This document shows positions 23,046 to 34,499 of a stretch of DNA of 64,000 nucleotides, piece after piece. The stretch is from Aspidiotus rigidus (lineage: Eukaryota > Arthropoda > Insecta > Hemiptera > Diaspididae), in the NCBI GenBank assembly GCA_035079385.1, contig JAVHKY010000049.1:124001-188000 (forward strand), given 5' to 3'. The notes under the pieces were generated by a model, which worked only from the letters and a program-made list of their open reading frames with translations, did no database searches and was not told where the DNA came from. Each line of letters opens with the position of its first letter. Position 1 is the stretch's first letter. The translations under genes and the position numbers were made by a program.

Positions 23046-23459
23046 ATCTATCTCCTTTGATTTTGAAGTAACCGAGTGGAATATACTGACTGCGTCTGAG
23101 ACGTTCTTGACGCTAATAACTAAGTTATCTACGTAAAATTTGTTCCTCGCGAGAATATTTCATACATTATCTGGTTCTGAGGAAAGATGTTCGCATATGC
23201 TTATGTTGAGTAGGAGGGGTGAAGATTTTACGCCAAATGGCACTCGACAGAACCTATAGAAAATTAGGTTTTCTTACGATTTGAGACTGCCGTTATCTAA
23301 GATGCCTCGTTTTTCTTTCGGATAATGGATCGAGGTCGGTTTTGTGTAAATTATCAACCACTAAAATTCTACGTCTAGTAATAAGCTGTTCATGTCATTG
23401 GAATCGCCGTTCTCTGGATGCTTGTGATTTTTTTTTTTTTACGAAATGTGTCTAAAATT

Positions 23460-23960
23460 CTAGTCTAGCCTGCGGTTGGATGTTCGTAATTGGATCGGAT
23501 AATAATGCAGTGGATGGTTCTGACGACGAGGTCTATAAAATAAGTCATATAAGAGTTGATAAGATATTTAGGTGAATCGTGAAGAAAATAATATCAACAT
23601 CGTTAGGATTCTCACTCGGATTCAGATAATAGCGACATTGGAGGTTCAGACGAGTTTAGCGGCATGTTCCATAAAATAAGATATAAGGAAGTTAATAAGA
23701 TATTTATGTGATTCATGAGAGAGAATAATATTAACATTGTTTCTTCAGGAGACTCAATCTGTATAATATGCGAGCCTGTTGAACAATAGGGTTCTCATTT
23801 GGATCAGATAATAGTGATGTTGAAGGATCGGACGAATTTGACGGCATGTTCCATAAAATAAGATAATAAGGAAGTTGATAAGATATTTATGTGAATCATG
23901 AGAGAGAGATCGCGTTCTTTCTTTTCAGGAGGCTCAATCTGATAAGTAATAAGTCGAGGC
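23460..23960. repeat. Three diverged repeats of about 150 bp in the BEL/Pao body
   Basis: Blocks near 23500, 23630 and 23810 share GGATC-GATAATAG, GACGA-TTTGACGGCATGTTCC, ATAAAATAAG and GTTGATAAGATATTTATGTGA. No coding role is seen. The remaining interior, 23960-25290, is unrecognised and includes a small hairpin (GGAAGGAATA/TATTCCTTCC near 24370). Confidence 0.6.
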
Positions 23961-25294
23961 GCCTCTTATCTAACTAAGTTACCGACATCTGTAGCGGACT
24001 AAGGTGACATTGTTACCGCCATATACTCAATGTCTGTCGAATGCAACTCCTAAGAGAGTCTCATGTATCCCAGTGGTAGGATACGGTGTTGTTGACACTA
24101 GTTGCGCTAATTCGGAAGGAAATCATCGAAGTGACCCTTCCTTATACGTCAGATCAGTCGTGCCTGACTATGCCCAGAGCTTCGTAGCTATAGGGAATTA
24201 TGCTTTTCGCGTTTTATAACCACTGAACGCTGCAATGCATAATGACTAGAATATGACCCCATAACGGAGTACGCAAGGCCTGTTATTAAAATAAGTAGGT
24301 ATGTGAGTAAGAACGTTTCGCCGACGCCTAAGCATCGATAGGGTGGAAACGGTGTCCCGTTTAGCCGGACATGCTGGAAGGAATAAATAAGAGTATTCCT
24401 TCCATACCACCATCGCGCATTAGTGGTACATGGGTAGCATATAGTTCAGAATTTCCTTATCCTTTCCGTCCCATACCAAAAAGAATATGGCAATCGCGAC
24501 TCATACTACCACTACATAAATGAACTAATCAGTATATTCGTTTCAACAACTGTCCTATTCTTCATGTGTCGCTGCTGACCAAAGAAAGAACCTAAGCTAA
24601 GGAAACGATGAGAAGCAGCCTCAAGGTTGCCTGACATTCGACGTTTGCCAGAGTCGGGATAAGTAATAAGTTTAATATAATATTTTCCTGAAAACGTGTC
24701 TTCTCCTCTGATTCTGAATGAGCATATAATATTGAGTTCAATAAGATTAATGTTCGCGAAGAGAATGTGACCGGTCATGAAGGAGAAACCAACAAATTCT
24801 ATTGAATTTGGGCGATTATGATTTCTCGTAAAATTGTTAAATGTTTTTCAGATTGAGCCTATTTTCTATCGTGCGTAATCCCGTTCGGTCATAGGCCAAG
24901 CGATTTCACAAAATGATCCGTATAGGTTGGAATTTACGACGACGTATGATATCTAGCATAAGAGACCAGACAAAAGAAGACAAAAATATAAAATAAAATG
25001 AACTAACTCACGTCTAACTATCGCCATAATATCTTCGCTAATCGAACATAATGAACTCGTATTGTATAAAATTTTTCTAAGTAGGTAATAAAGAATACCG
25101 TATAATATAACCGTCTTCGTCCTTGCTCCATCGCATCAAATATTCGTGTGAAAATAAGTTCTAAGATCCTTGAGATGAAGTCTGGTTCTTACCCGTTTGG
25201 ACACAACAGTACGATTCTAGTAAACTAAGTTAAAAATAAAGATTATTCTGGTTCTTCCCTTAGGTCCTTATTGAAGCTCTGCTACCAGATTCTG

Positions 25295-25886
25295 TGGGAA
25301 ATGCGAAAGGGGGGGAATAGCTAGAGTGGCTTTGTTGCAGTGGAAGACGTGCTGAAAACTCAATCTGAGGAAATATCGAGACGTACAAGAGACATAAAAT
25401 ATATTTATTTAATTAAGAGGATAAATCGAATAATTATAAGTCCGAAACGTGTCTGAATGTGTACCATGGTCGTCATCGACGGATCATCGGGAATCTAACG
25501 GACAGAGAATAAAACATCTATCCGTCAGTCTCGCGAACGAGAGTAAGTCGATTAGAAATAAAAGAAGATTGAGGTCGTGGATCGTACAAGTCCTTAACGG
25601 GTCGAACCAGAATAATAAGAAGAGTCGAATTGTCTAAGAATAAGTACTTACATCGATTGGAACCATCATGAATTGCTGAGTCGGCGTCTGCTGATCCGAC
25701 ATCGTATCGCAAATGTTTGTCATTGTTTATACGTAACTCGTAATCGAAATTCGTAGACAGTGGAAAGGGATTAATGAGAGAGTTTGAAGAGAGATATTGA
25801 AAATGGGTTGATTTTTCATTGCTATGGATTTCGTTATTTGTTTATCAGTCGGCTATTGCCGCAGCGATGAAAAGTCGAAAATTGCA
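25295..25886 (-). repeat. LTR (5' LTR in element orientation)
   Basis: Identical partner of 20927-21518. The near identity suggests a recent insertion, or gene conversion, despite the broken internal region. The flanking GCTCTGCTACCA at 25276-25287 is the complement of the proposed primer site. Confidence 0.85.
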
Positions 25887-27160
25887 GATTTTCGACACCG
25901 TCCTTCATGGGTTGCCTAAGGTACATAAAAAGGATACACCTATGCAGCTGGATGTGTCGATCATATCGCCACCCATTTACTCCTTTATAGTTCGCTGGTT
26001 TAAACCTAGTGTCCAGGATTCTCTCAGTAAAGAACTCGGGTTCCCTGGCGAACAAGCTGAAGGACGTTAGTGTTCCTCCGGGATCGACTTTATGTTTCTT
26101 TGTTGTTGTTGGATTATTCCCTCACATCGCATCACCAAGACCGTCGCTATCAAACATGTGGGCGATTCGCTCATTAAATCTGGTGTCCCTCGTGAGGAAT
26201 TGGTGGAATTTCAATAGGGAATCTGTTTCATCGTCCGCTGTCCTCCGGGCGTCCCGCCAGCAAAGCTTGGAGTTCGAAAATTTTAGTCCCCTTCCAAGTC
26301 CCCCTCCTATCAGATATAACTTGGAGGCGGGGCCTATGAAAACTGGTTTCTGCCACTCCTCGGTCAACTCCGTTAAAGAACCTTTGAGTCTTTTAACCTT
26401 TTAAATGTATTTTGGTCCCATAACTTTTGTAAATTTAATGGGAAATTTTACGAGTTCCCTGAGGAAGTGAGAATCTCTAGAAGGTCTCCTTCGGACTCTC
26501 TTATTTCAAAAGTGCTTATGTCTGAATTTAAGATTCACCTGCTCTCCTCAGGCCGCGTATTTTTGAATCACGTTTACTATTGGCGCAGGTGCGTAGACGA
26601 TATTTTATGTGCGTAAACTCCTAAGTGAGTTTTTAGCATAATTATTTAAATAGCCAACACCTTTTCATAAAATTCACTCTGAAAGTTGGTATTTGCCCAT
26701 CCATCGCTGTTAGAGACGGCGTCTATGAGTTTGGTATTTATAGGAAATAAACTTCGACCGATATTGTAACCACGGGTCGTCTTTTCGTCCTGTTACCCAC
26801 AAGATTGCTACTTTCAATAGCTTAATGTACCGACTGACTCATATTCCTTTGAGTCAAACGGCTTTCCGTAAGGAACTTGTGACGATCAAACACTTGGCCA
26901 GAGTGAATTTGGTCAAGTTGGACCTGGGGACCTTATATGCCTCGGAGGAGGGTAACTAGAAAGTGCCTTGTCTCTACTAGCTCCCTCCCTAGGGATTTTC
27001 ACATTGATAATAGAAAACATTGGGTTAGACTCCCTTTTCTGAGCAAGTTTCCATGCAGCTGGATCATGTCCTCCGCTCTTTTGGATTCCGGCCGACCTCT
27101 AATAACCTCAATCCAGTTAAAAATTTCTTCGTTAAATTAAAGGACCCCCATTCATACAGA
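25887..27160 (+). pseudogene. Penelope-like element, 3' part of a decayed copy
   Basis: Continuing from 20926, the translation shows LHGLPKVHKKDTP, then VPPGSTLCF and VVGLFPHI, then an interruption by a family A repeat, then a diverged YYWRRCVDDILC catalytic region (YVDD changed to CVDD), RKVPCL-type remnants and RSFGFRPTSNNLNPVKNF. Each block aligns in order with the intact copy at 57200-58470. The GIY-YIG domain is not recognisable beyond 27160. Many stops are present. Confidence 0.75.
26213..26398 (+). repeat. Family A copy inserted in the PLE
   Basis: The PLE frame breaks after EEFVEF-like sequence at AGGGAATCTGTTTCATC and resumes at TTTTAAATGTATTTTGGTCC. The insert carries the family A left end, a GTCCGCTGTCCTCCGG block, one core unit (TCCCCCTCCTATCAGATATA) and GGTCAACTCCGTTAAAGAA. 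It helps define the true ends of family A. Confidence 0.7.
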
Positions 27161-27169
27161 GGCTTCGCA

Positions 27170-27500
27170 GATTTTTGGATTGGGTAGAGTGTTTGAGATT
27201 CTGAGTCCATCATTAGAGGGGGGAGGGGATTCGGCCTCGCATATTCCCAATAAAGACATTAAAAATTTCAAAACTGATATCACTATTTTATTCAAAAGGA
27301 TTTGGATTCCTAAATAAGAAAGTGGAAGGCTCTTCCCGCATATAAATTCATTTGTTGGTGACGTTTCGAACAGCTTATGCTCTTCGTCAGACCGAGGTTT
27401 CTGATCTTTACCGGAGAAACTCCCCCTCCGGGCTCTTCTAGTTTTCAAAGTTTTAAGGAGACAAGAAAGACGATCTGAACTTTTTGCCACCTCATTACAG
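27170..27500 (-). repeat. Unassigned fragment with a Penelope-type terminal motif
   Basis: A minus-strand frame of 112 codons has no protein motif that I recognise. It contains the hammerhead-like sequence at 27360-27390 and may be a PLE terminal (pseudo-LTR) fragment in the opposite direction to the decayed PLE beside it. Confidence 0.4.
27360..27390 (-). ncRNA. Hammerhead-like ribozyme motif of PLE type
   Basis: The minus strand reads CTGACGAAGAGC, AUAA as loop, GCTGTTC, then GAAACGTC. This has the hammerhead core CUGANGA, a possible stem II (GAAGAGC against GCUGUUC with one mismatch), GAAA and a GUC cleavage triplet, in the compact arrangement known from Penelope-like elements. Stem I is not clear and 10.1-11.1 pairing is non-standard, so self-cleavage is uncertain. 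Confidence 0.4.
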
Positions 27501-27629
27501 AAAGGTTTTGATTTTTAGTGAATTCAAGGCAGATTCAAAGTGAAAGTGAAATTATTCGACTGCGGTGGAATATATCGATCAGATATGGCTTTTAATAATT
27601 TTTCCAACTAAATAAAAAAAATTGGCAAC

Positions 27630-28820
27630 TTTTGAACGGGGAACCTGTTCTGAAGGGGGTTTTTCGAAAATTTTACCGTACACTAGGCGCCGTGTACCGT
27701 CCGCCACAAGAAAAATGGTTCAAGTCCAACGTAATCGGCAAAAAGGGTATAAGCCCCCCTCTTATCATGTATGGTTCTGATTGGATCTACCTATAGAAAA
27801 ATTTCGTCTCTTGAGATGTATATTATGATAGTAGAGGAACTTGAAAGGCTCTTGAAGGATTCGCTAAAAAGATTACAACACTTAAAAGGGGATTTGGACT
27901 AAATTTGTTGTAGCTCAAAAATGCGAAACGTAAGCCAAATGTCCGAAATTTTTATCTCAGTTTTATCTTCAATTTACGCCAAATACAAAGTTTCTATGTT
28001 TTGTCGGAGCCGAGTTATGGACTAAAATGTGCCAAAATTGACCAATTTGTCAAAATTCTCAAAAATTGAACATCGTTGAAACTTCTATATTTCACTCGAT
28101 TTGAAAGTGAAATTTAGCGCTGATTCCGAAAAAAGAAATACCTGAATAATTTTATGATGCTTGAAAAGGGTAAATTTTTAATTTCTATTTTGGAAATCTT
28201 GGCAAATGGGCCAATTTTTGGCACATTTTGATCCATAACTCGACTCAGAAAAGACGTAGAAACGTTGCAAATGAAAGATGAAATTAAAGAACAAATTTCG
28301 TACATTTGATCTATACATCTTACGTTTTGCGTCATTGAGCTACAACAAATTTAGTCCAAATCCACATTTAATAGTAAACATCTTTTTTGCGGACCTTATT
28401 ATATGTATATGACAGGAGGGGGACCTGGCAAAATTTCAACTCTTGAGCTATGCATGATAGGAGGGGACCGAGCCGTAATATAGCGACAGCCTGAAACCGC
28501 CATGCCGTAATTCCATTAGGGACCGCAAGTGATGAAAAATACTTTTTTGTTCAAAAAAATCTTCTCTACTGCCATATTGCACTAAAATATCACTTCCAAA
28601 AAAATAGTTACGGCATTTTCTTAATAGGCCGTCGCGTCGATATGAGAAGGAAAGAAATTTAGAAAAATTCTTACTTTCAAGCTATGTATACCATGATGCA
28701 AGGGACTCAGGAATCAAGATTTCGATTTGAATTCTCAATACGAAAACCAATTGAACCCTTAGAACAGGTTCCCTGCGCTCCTCGTTTAACTTCGTTAAGG
28801 AAGCCAGTTCATATTTATCT
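27630..28820 (+). repeat. Family A copy split by a MITE
   Basis: The left end GAACGGGGAACCTGTTCTG and GCGCCGTGTACCGTCCGCC lie at 27635-27710, with core units to 27860. After the MITE at 27886-28367 core units resume, and the right end AGAACAGGTTCCCTGCGCTC plus TTTAACTTCGTTAAGGAAGC lies at 28762-28806. Confidence 0.65.
27886..28367. mobile_element. MITE with TTAA target duplication
   Basis: The ends AAGGGGATTTGGACTAAATT and its complement form inverted repeats of about 50 bp (through GTTGTAGCTCAA and CGAAACGTAAG). TTAA lies outside each end (27882-27885 and 28368-28371), the piggyBac-type target. Weaker internal complementarity (CATTTTAGTCCATAACTC against its counterpart) extends the foldback. 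No coding capacity. Confidence 0.75.
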
Positions 28821-30480
28821 TCGATCAAATTCTCGCAGCAGAAGACTTATACAGCACATTCTCCAGTGCCATTGCAATGGCATCTAATTTCTTCTCCTTT
28901 CACTTAATCCATCCGACTTCGTTAAACCTTTTGCTCCTCAACAAAAGAGAATAATTGTATCTCTACAAATATCGTACAGCTGACCCCTGATCATTTCCGC
29001 TCCAACTTTAGTCGCGCTCTGTTCCGTATCAATATTTCTGTTGGTGAATCCGAATTGCGAAGTTCATTTTTACGAAATTTTTCGAGACGCGTTTTTTCAC
29101 ATTGTTTTTGAAATAATATTATTTGCGTCTTGACGAATTTAGAACAATGATTAAAATTTTTCAGCATCAAAATGCCTTTCTCTCCAATCGCGATAAAGAA
29201 ATATGTGCGCGCTATAGGCATTAGATTGGCGCGCTTATAACTACTCGATCTTGTCTCCTTCTCTTTCTCTCTTTCCATTTTATTAAATCTGTCATCACTC
29301 TGTAAGGCACGTATTATTTATTAGCTTTCATTAGCTTTTCATTTTGTATGCTATCGGAATGCGTTTAATAAGTGCGAATTTTCTTGTACCACATGACTCG
29401 CAACAGTGTAAAAATGTGAAAGAAATAGGCCTACTCTAGTTACATATACGCGCTATTGACAATACCGGTAACCGGTTTAACTCTTTTCTGCACTGAATAA
29501 ATGATCAGGTTAAAAAAAGAAGAGAAAAAAAAATCCATTAAATACCATATACATGATAAACTGAGCGGCTTAATAAATAAATACAGTAGTTTTGTCGGCA
29601 ACACACGACAGGACTTACGATGACGCTGATTATTTACCCAATAAGTGCGAATCCTTCGACCAGGCGGACGCCGCACGACGGCCGCGCCTTCTCCGATAAT
29701 AAAAAGTTGATATTTTTTCTTTTTTGCTATTTCGCTGTGACTTGCAATCTAAATGAGAAACGTACAGCTGCCAATCATTTGAGAACGGTATTCCTTTATT
29801 TTTATATTATTTACATCCTGTAATGAGCTGGTTAGTGTCATCTATACACTATTATTTATGTTATTCTTCATCTTTCCAGCGGTTATCGTGATGTTATTCA
29901 AATCTTACTCAGGAATGCTATATAGGTACGTGATAAGAAATCATTTTTATACGGACTTGTCGCGGAATACTTTTGTCTCGATCATCCCACTCATTTTTTG
30001 CATAATATTGCTCCGTATATATCCGTATTGATGGAATGAATACAATGAACCGCAGGCTTGTGACTCGCAGCATACTAAGGATGGAAAGATGACAAAAATG
30101 TGATACGCTTACGACTGCGCTGTCCAAACATCGTCATAATTTGTTGTGATTTTGATGGGGACGAGGGCTATGATTATTTTCAAAGTTGTCTATATTGGAA
30201 ATTAGGGTTCCGATGGGAGCGGAGGCTCTGACCTCGCTTAGAAACTTGGGGCCGTAACCTAGTTTTGAGACTGGGAAAAATTTTTCAAGGTCATCGTTGG
30301 TATCCGACAGGAAGAGGACTTTCAGCGTTGAATATGCAAAAAATTCTATTCCTGAGCAGGAGACTCTAAATTCAGGAGAATTTTTGTGGGGGAAACCTGA
30401 TGAAATTCCGTCTACAAGAAATTCGAAAAATTCCAAACGAGAAGGTTGCGAATTCCTACGAGGATATTGAAAGGTATAGC
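28821..30480. other. Intron sequence without recognised elements
   Basis: No exons or clear repeats. Short open frames occur, for example 28991-29278 on the minus strand with basic composition, but without motifs. Confidence 0.4.
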
Positions 30481-30484
30481 GAGA

Positions 30485-30950
30485 TCAGAAGTCAATGAAA
30501 CACTGGGCTAGATACGTAGATGATATCTCAACTGTATGATCAGGCACTAATAGACAAATTAACCAATTTCTTTTGGATGAGAGCATCAAGAACCATCAAC
30601 TATTTGGACGTAAAACTCACACTGGAGAACAACAGGAAGCGAACGCATACGGACATCATCATCTCAAGAGACTCCTACCACCGCCCTAGCCAGTCAACGG
30701 TGATATAGAATAACTATCGCTTTTGAGCAATTTCTGTCTGGAAGAATAAAGAAAAGAGGAAAGAAAACCAGATAGTAGAGCAGAACGCAACAGTCAACGG
30801 CTACTCTGGAGGCATGGTTGAGGGAATCCTTGGGAAAGTTGAAGCAAAGAAGGGAACCTATGACGGCAGAAAGAGGAAGACTCCGGATCAACTCCATACA
30901 CAGGAAAGTATACAAACAAGGTGATGGAGGCGTCTAATGGTTACGGTGTG
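30485..30950 (+). pseudogene. Penelope-like RT fragment, second family
   Basis: The translation gives KHWARYVDDIST, the YVDD palm motif of PLE reverse transcriptase, then RTINYLDVKLTLENN and HTDIIISRDSYHRPSQST, matching the order of PLE palm and following segment (compare RYVDDVLCTW and INYLDLTICN at 57800-57960). Frameshifts and stops break it. It differs enough from 57-59 kb to be another PLE lineage. Confidence 0.65.
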
Positions 30951-32843
30951 AATATGAATAAACAACAACCAGACGGAAGAAGAGGACAAGAAGAACTGTA
31001 AGGGGAGTGTACAATCTCAGGGCATCCACATTTGTGAGATGGGAGGGAATTTCAACATCAGGAAGAAGGTGCACGAAATATTAAGGGAAAAAGAATATTT
31101 TGAAATCGCTGTTTGCCAAAGACTGCAATGAAGAACAGCACGATGGTGAAGAAAAATTGCCCAAAGAGAAGAAAACTCTGGGAAGAGATAGAAATTTCAA
31201 AGGTAAAAAAGAGAGAAGTCATGCATTGGATAGTGTAATCACATTTGGTAGCAAAAGATTATTTGGCTTGGCGATTGGATGAGAGAGAAGGGGTGGAACC
31301 AAGCAATAAGATGAGAGTACATGTAGTAGCTATGAGAAATGGAGCACATAGGTTAAAGAGTGAACCATTCACGACGGAGCATTGTTGAAGCCAATAAGAT
31401 GACAGTATTACAACTTACTGTAGAATAATATGATGTCTAAGGCCTTTCTCTCTTCAGTAGCGATGATGATGGGGTAGCATCCGAAAGTGCTAAGAAAAAT
31501 AGCATGATACACTGGAGATCTTTTTATTATACAGTGCACTACTTACACCTCATCCTACTCGATCTCTCCTCGTCTCTTCATTAAATAATCCATATTCTCG
31601 TACACAGGCTCAAATTTCTGATACTTTTTCGCGTTATTACATCTGCATAAATTAATTCTTCTCGGCATTCATACGTACACACTTTCTGAAAAACTGTACA
31701 ATATTTCCTTATTCCGTCAAATGTCTACAATTTATACCAAAAATTGCTGCACTTTACTTCAATAAACTACCAGGAAGCTTTACTATCGATGTACCTACAT
31801 TAATATTCTACGATGCACGTTGTATTGCAAGCGCGTTGTACATTTGTGCATAATAATTTATACCTAGACCTTATTGATTGATTAAAATTAAACTTCCTAT
31901 TTTGTCGGTGGTCCACGAGAGTAATTAGCGCCAAACATTGTAACACGTGATTGATGAACGTTAATTCGTTACACGGTGCTGGTGCCAACCGACAATGTAG
32001 GTATTCACGAACACTTGAGCGTTGGTTGTGGAAGGTGTGCACTTGGATAAAAATGAAATATTGCGTTCCTAATGATGATTGTAGGATCATTTCTTAGGTA
32101 CTAATTTCGTTACTTATACCCTAATATTTACGTATTATAGCGCTCTTACAGATGAAGAAAAAACGTAAGAAATGAGCTTGTCTCAGTACTGGTAAAATAC
32201 TCCTACGCTAATCTTCGTCCAGATATTATTATACTGAATCATTATTATTATCGACCTCAGTCTGAACTATAGAATAAATTTTCAGGTTTATTGAGACCGG
32301 CCATCTTAAAGTAGCTTAATCGTATTGAAGCTAATCGCTTACAGATATTCTATCGTATAAGAAAATTTCCAAGGGGGGAGGGAGAAGGGGGCGAATGAAG
32401 TCATTGTATAAATTTATACTTTTCAAGTTGATATAGGAAGCTGAGGTGATAGAAGAAATTAATGAAAATGGTCCATAAATTATATTCGTGCAGAAATTAA
32501 GTACATACTTACTTCTAGTACCTTTGGAAGCTTTTAGTTCTTCTACCCCACCTTGGTTTTTGCCGTCGCCTCATCGTCTCACTTCTAAAAATTTATCTGA
32601 ATTTCTTTCAAGTCATACTTCTTTACTCTATCATCACATCCTGAATAACTCACGATTATATCATCAGTTTCTAGTTAGATTGATTTTTTCCGCGTAATTT
32701 ATTAAGACTTTGTTCGCCTTTTGCGGGCAAGTAATTTAGTCATCCATTATTCCTTCCAAAATTTCTCATTCCGTTACATCGTTTTCCACGAAAAATAAGA
32801 ATTTACAGTTAATATTACTGAAGATTGTATTATTATTCAACAG
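30951..32843. other. Intron A-B, last part
   Basis: No recognised gene or element up to exon B. It includes a GGGGGGAGGGAGAAGGGGGC purine stretch near 32371. Confidence 0.4.
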
Positions 32844-32955
32844 GAATGAAAAGCAGTCAGATCTCGCCGAACAAATCGAAAGTGTAGCTTATGAATTATG
32901 TGGAGATACGAAAGTTACGTGCGATAAATTCCATCAAATATTTCAAGAAAAAGGG
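32844..32955 (+). CDS. EF-hand gene, exon B (NOX5-like)
   Basis: The exon lies between CAACAG and GTAAGT. After the leading G that completes Leu it encodes 37 residues starting NEKQSDLAEQIESVAYELCG and ending FHQIFQEKG. The frame and both phases (enter with one base, leave in phase 0) fit the exons at 18782 and 49505. The segment looks like a degenerate EF-hand that pairs with the canonical loop in the next exon. Spacing between this half and the next loop matches the first EF-hand pair of NADPH oxidase 5, as I know the family; that is the main reason for the name. Confidence 0.7.
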
Positions 32956-33239
32956 GTAAGTGAATGAACTTCATAATCATTTATGTAAGTAATTAACTGA
33001 TATTTATCCGTGAGAGAACATGGTTGAATAATGACTTCCCCCTCCCCTCTCTATTAAATTAATGAGTCTCGCAACTCTAGAAATGAACCGATGAGGCAAT
33101 AAGGATGAATACAAATATAAATTGGATGATGTTGCAGAAATAGGCGGATCCGAGGTAGTTCACTAAAAGCCAATGATTTTTTGTGATCGTTTGAGAGCTG
33201 AGAATTCGTGTTGCAAGGAGACGCAGAATGATAGAGCCG

Positions 33240-33870
33240 GATGTTTTCAAGAGCTGGGTAAGAGAAGTAGTGTTGAAAGCATAGATAGGAGGTGAGAGAC
33301 ATAAAAGAGAAAAGAGTGGGTGAGACGGGTATGACTTATTCTGAGGCGGTTTGGGATGACTTCTTGTCGTCGGGAAAGGTCTGAGCGGTTCGCAGTAGCA
33401 AGAAATTTACTTTTTCTAATAGATCGAAGCTTATTGAAGACTAACGAGGACCAAAAATGATGCCATGAGAAAAAAACGAGGGAGCAATAATAGAATTTGA
33501 GATCATACGAGGAGGAGAGGGAAGGATCAATCAAGGAAGGTGAACCCGGTGACTGATTCGTCAGAACGTCCTCTGCGTTATGTTCCTTAAGGTCGATGTG
33601 TCCTGTTATTTATAGAGGAAGTGGAGGATGAGGAAGAACTTACGAGTCCATACGAGATTCATTGGACTATAAGATTGGTAGAATGAGGGTCTTGGATAGC
33701 AAGTAAGATAGGAGAGAATCAGATAACATAAGAAGTTCATGAAAAGGAGAGAAATGGTTGAGAAAGGAGAGGGCAGGTAAATAGAGAGCCAAGTTCTGCG
33801 GTAAATATAGCAGCGGAGTTTCTTATGGGGATGGGGACTCCACTCCAGGTTCTGGGTCTCGATTTAGACC
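33240..33870 (-). pseudogene. LINE C-terminal RNase H region, decayed
   Basis: The minus strand encodes, in pieces, a stretch corresponding to SDSLLS, TGHIDLKEHNAEDVLTNQS, and RRQEVIPNRLRISHTRLTHS. The last is the conserved R-x-x-E-V-x-x-x-R-L-R-I-G-H-T-R-L-T-H-S segment near the end of I/Jockey-type LINE ORF2. The C-C-H-C segment after it is not intact. It belongs with the RT fragment at 34500-35400, from which it is separated by family A sequence. Confidence 0.65.
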
Positions 33871-33879
33871 TGGCATGTA

Positions 33880-34490
33880 ACTCTCGTACTCTCTACGTCT
33901 AGTTTAATGGAGACTAGGCCAGTATAATGTGAATTAGGCCTAGTACAATGAAATAGCGGAGGTCGAACTTATAGCCTAGTAATGGCCCAGTATATTGTAT
34001 GCTAGGTCTAGTATAATGAAAGTAGCGTAGGTTGAAATTTTTCCAAGTTCTTAAAGTAGGTAATTTTCGTAACGAAAATTTCAGGATGACCCTCAGCCTT
34101 AAGACAGATCCATTTCAAAAGATTTTTTGATGTTTGTATTATAAAGTTAGTTGTTTTGGAAATTTCAGTAAGATCGGATGTTAGGGATAGAAATTCGACA
34201 AGGCGCGACTCTAGTCCCGAAACCTCGTAAGTCTGAAAAACCAAAATTCTGTTCTACCAGTCTCAACTGATTCAGAACAGCGTAGAGAATAAGAAAATGC
34301 AAAAATCCCAAAATTGATAAAAATTGACTTACACGGTTTTGGAACTAGAGTTGCGAAGGGCGAGTGGGTAAAAAAAAATTTCCAAGTCCCTCTCTTGTCA
34401 TATATAGCTCGTGAGTTTCCGATTTCCTCTCCTTATATAGCTTGGAGGTCGAAATTATTCCAAGTCCCCCTCCCCTCTCCGTAAAGTCAT
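33880..34490 (-). repeat. Family A core fragments within a LINE
   Basis: Repeated CTAGGCCTAGTATAATG-type sequence (33905-34025) and AATTTTTCCAAG, then TCCAAGTCCCTCTCTTGTCA and ATATATAGCTCGTGAG near 34380-34420, are core family A motifs in minus orientation. No conserved ends are visible. Confidence 0.5.
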
Positions 34491-34499
34491 CAACCTCGG

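Larger units (their letters stand above)
20927..25886 (-). mobile_element. BEL/Pao LTR retrotransposon, internally degraded
   Basis: Two direct repeats of 592 bp (20927-21518 and 25295-25886) start TGGG and end GCA, giving TG...CA ends on both strands. Inside, minus-strand fragments encode a Pao-type reverse transcriptase connection and RNase H region. Next to the right LTR, on the minus strand, TGGTAGCAGAGC could be a tRNA primer site; next to the left LTR a purine-rich GGTGGGGAG fits a polypurine tract. So the element points left. The internal part is only 3.8 kb, with no gag, protease or integrase recognised. It interrupts a PLE. I saw no clean target duplication. Confidence 0.85.
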
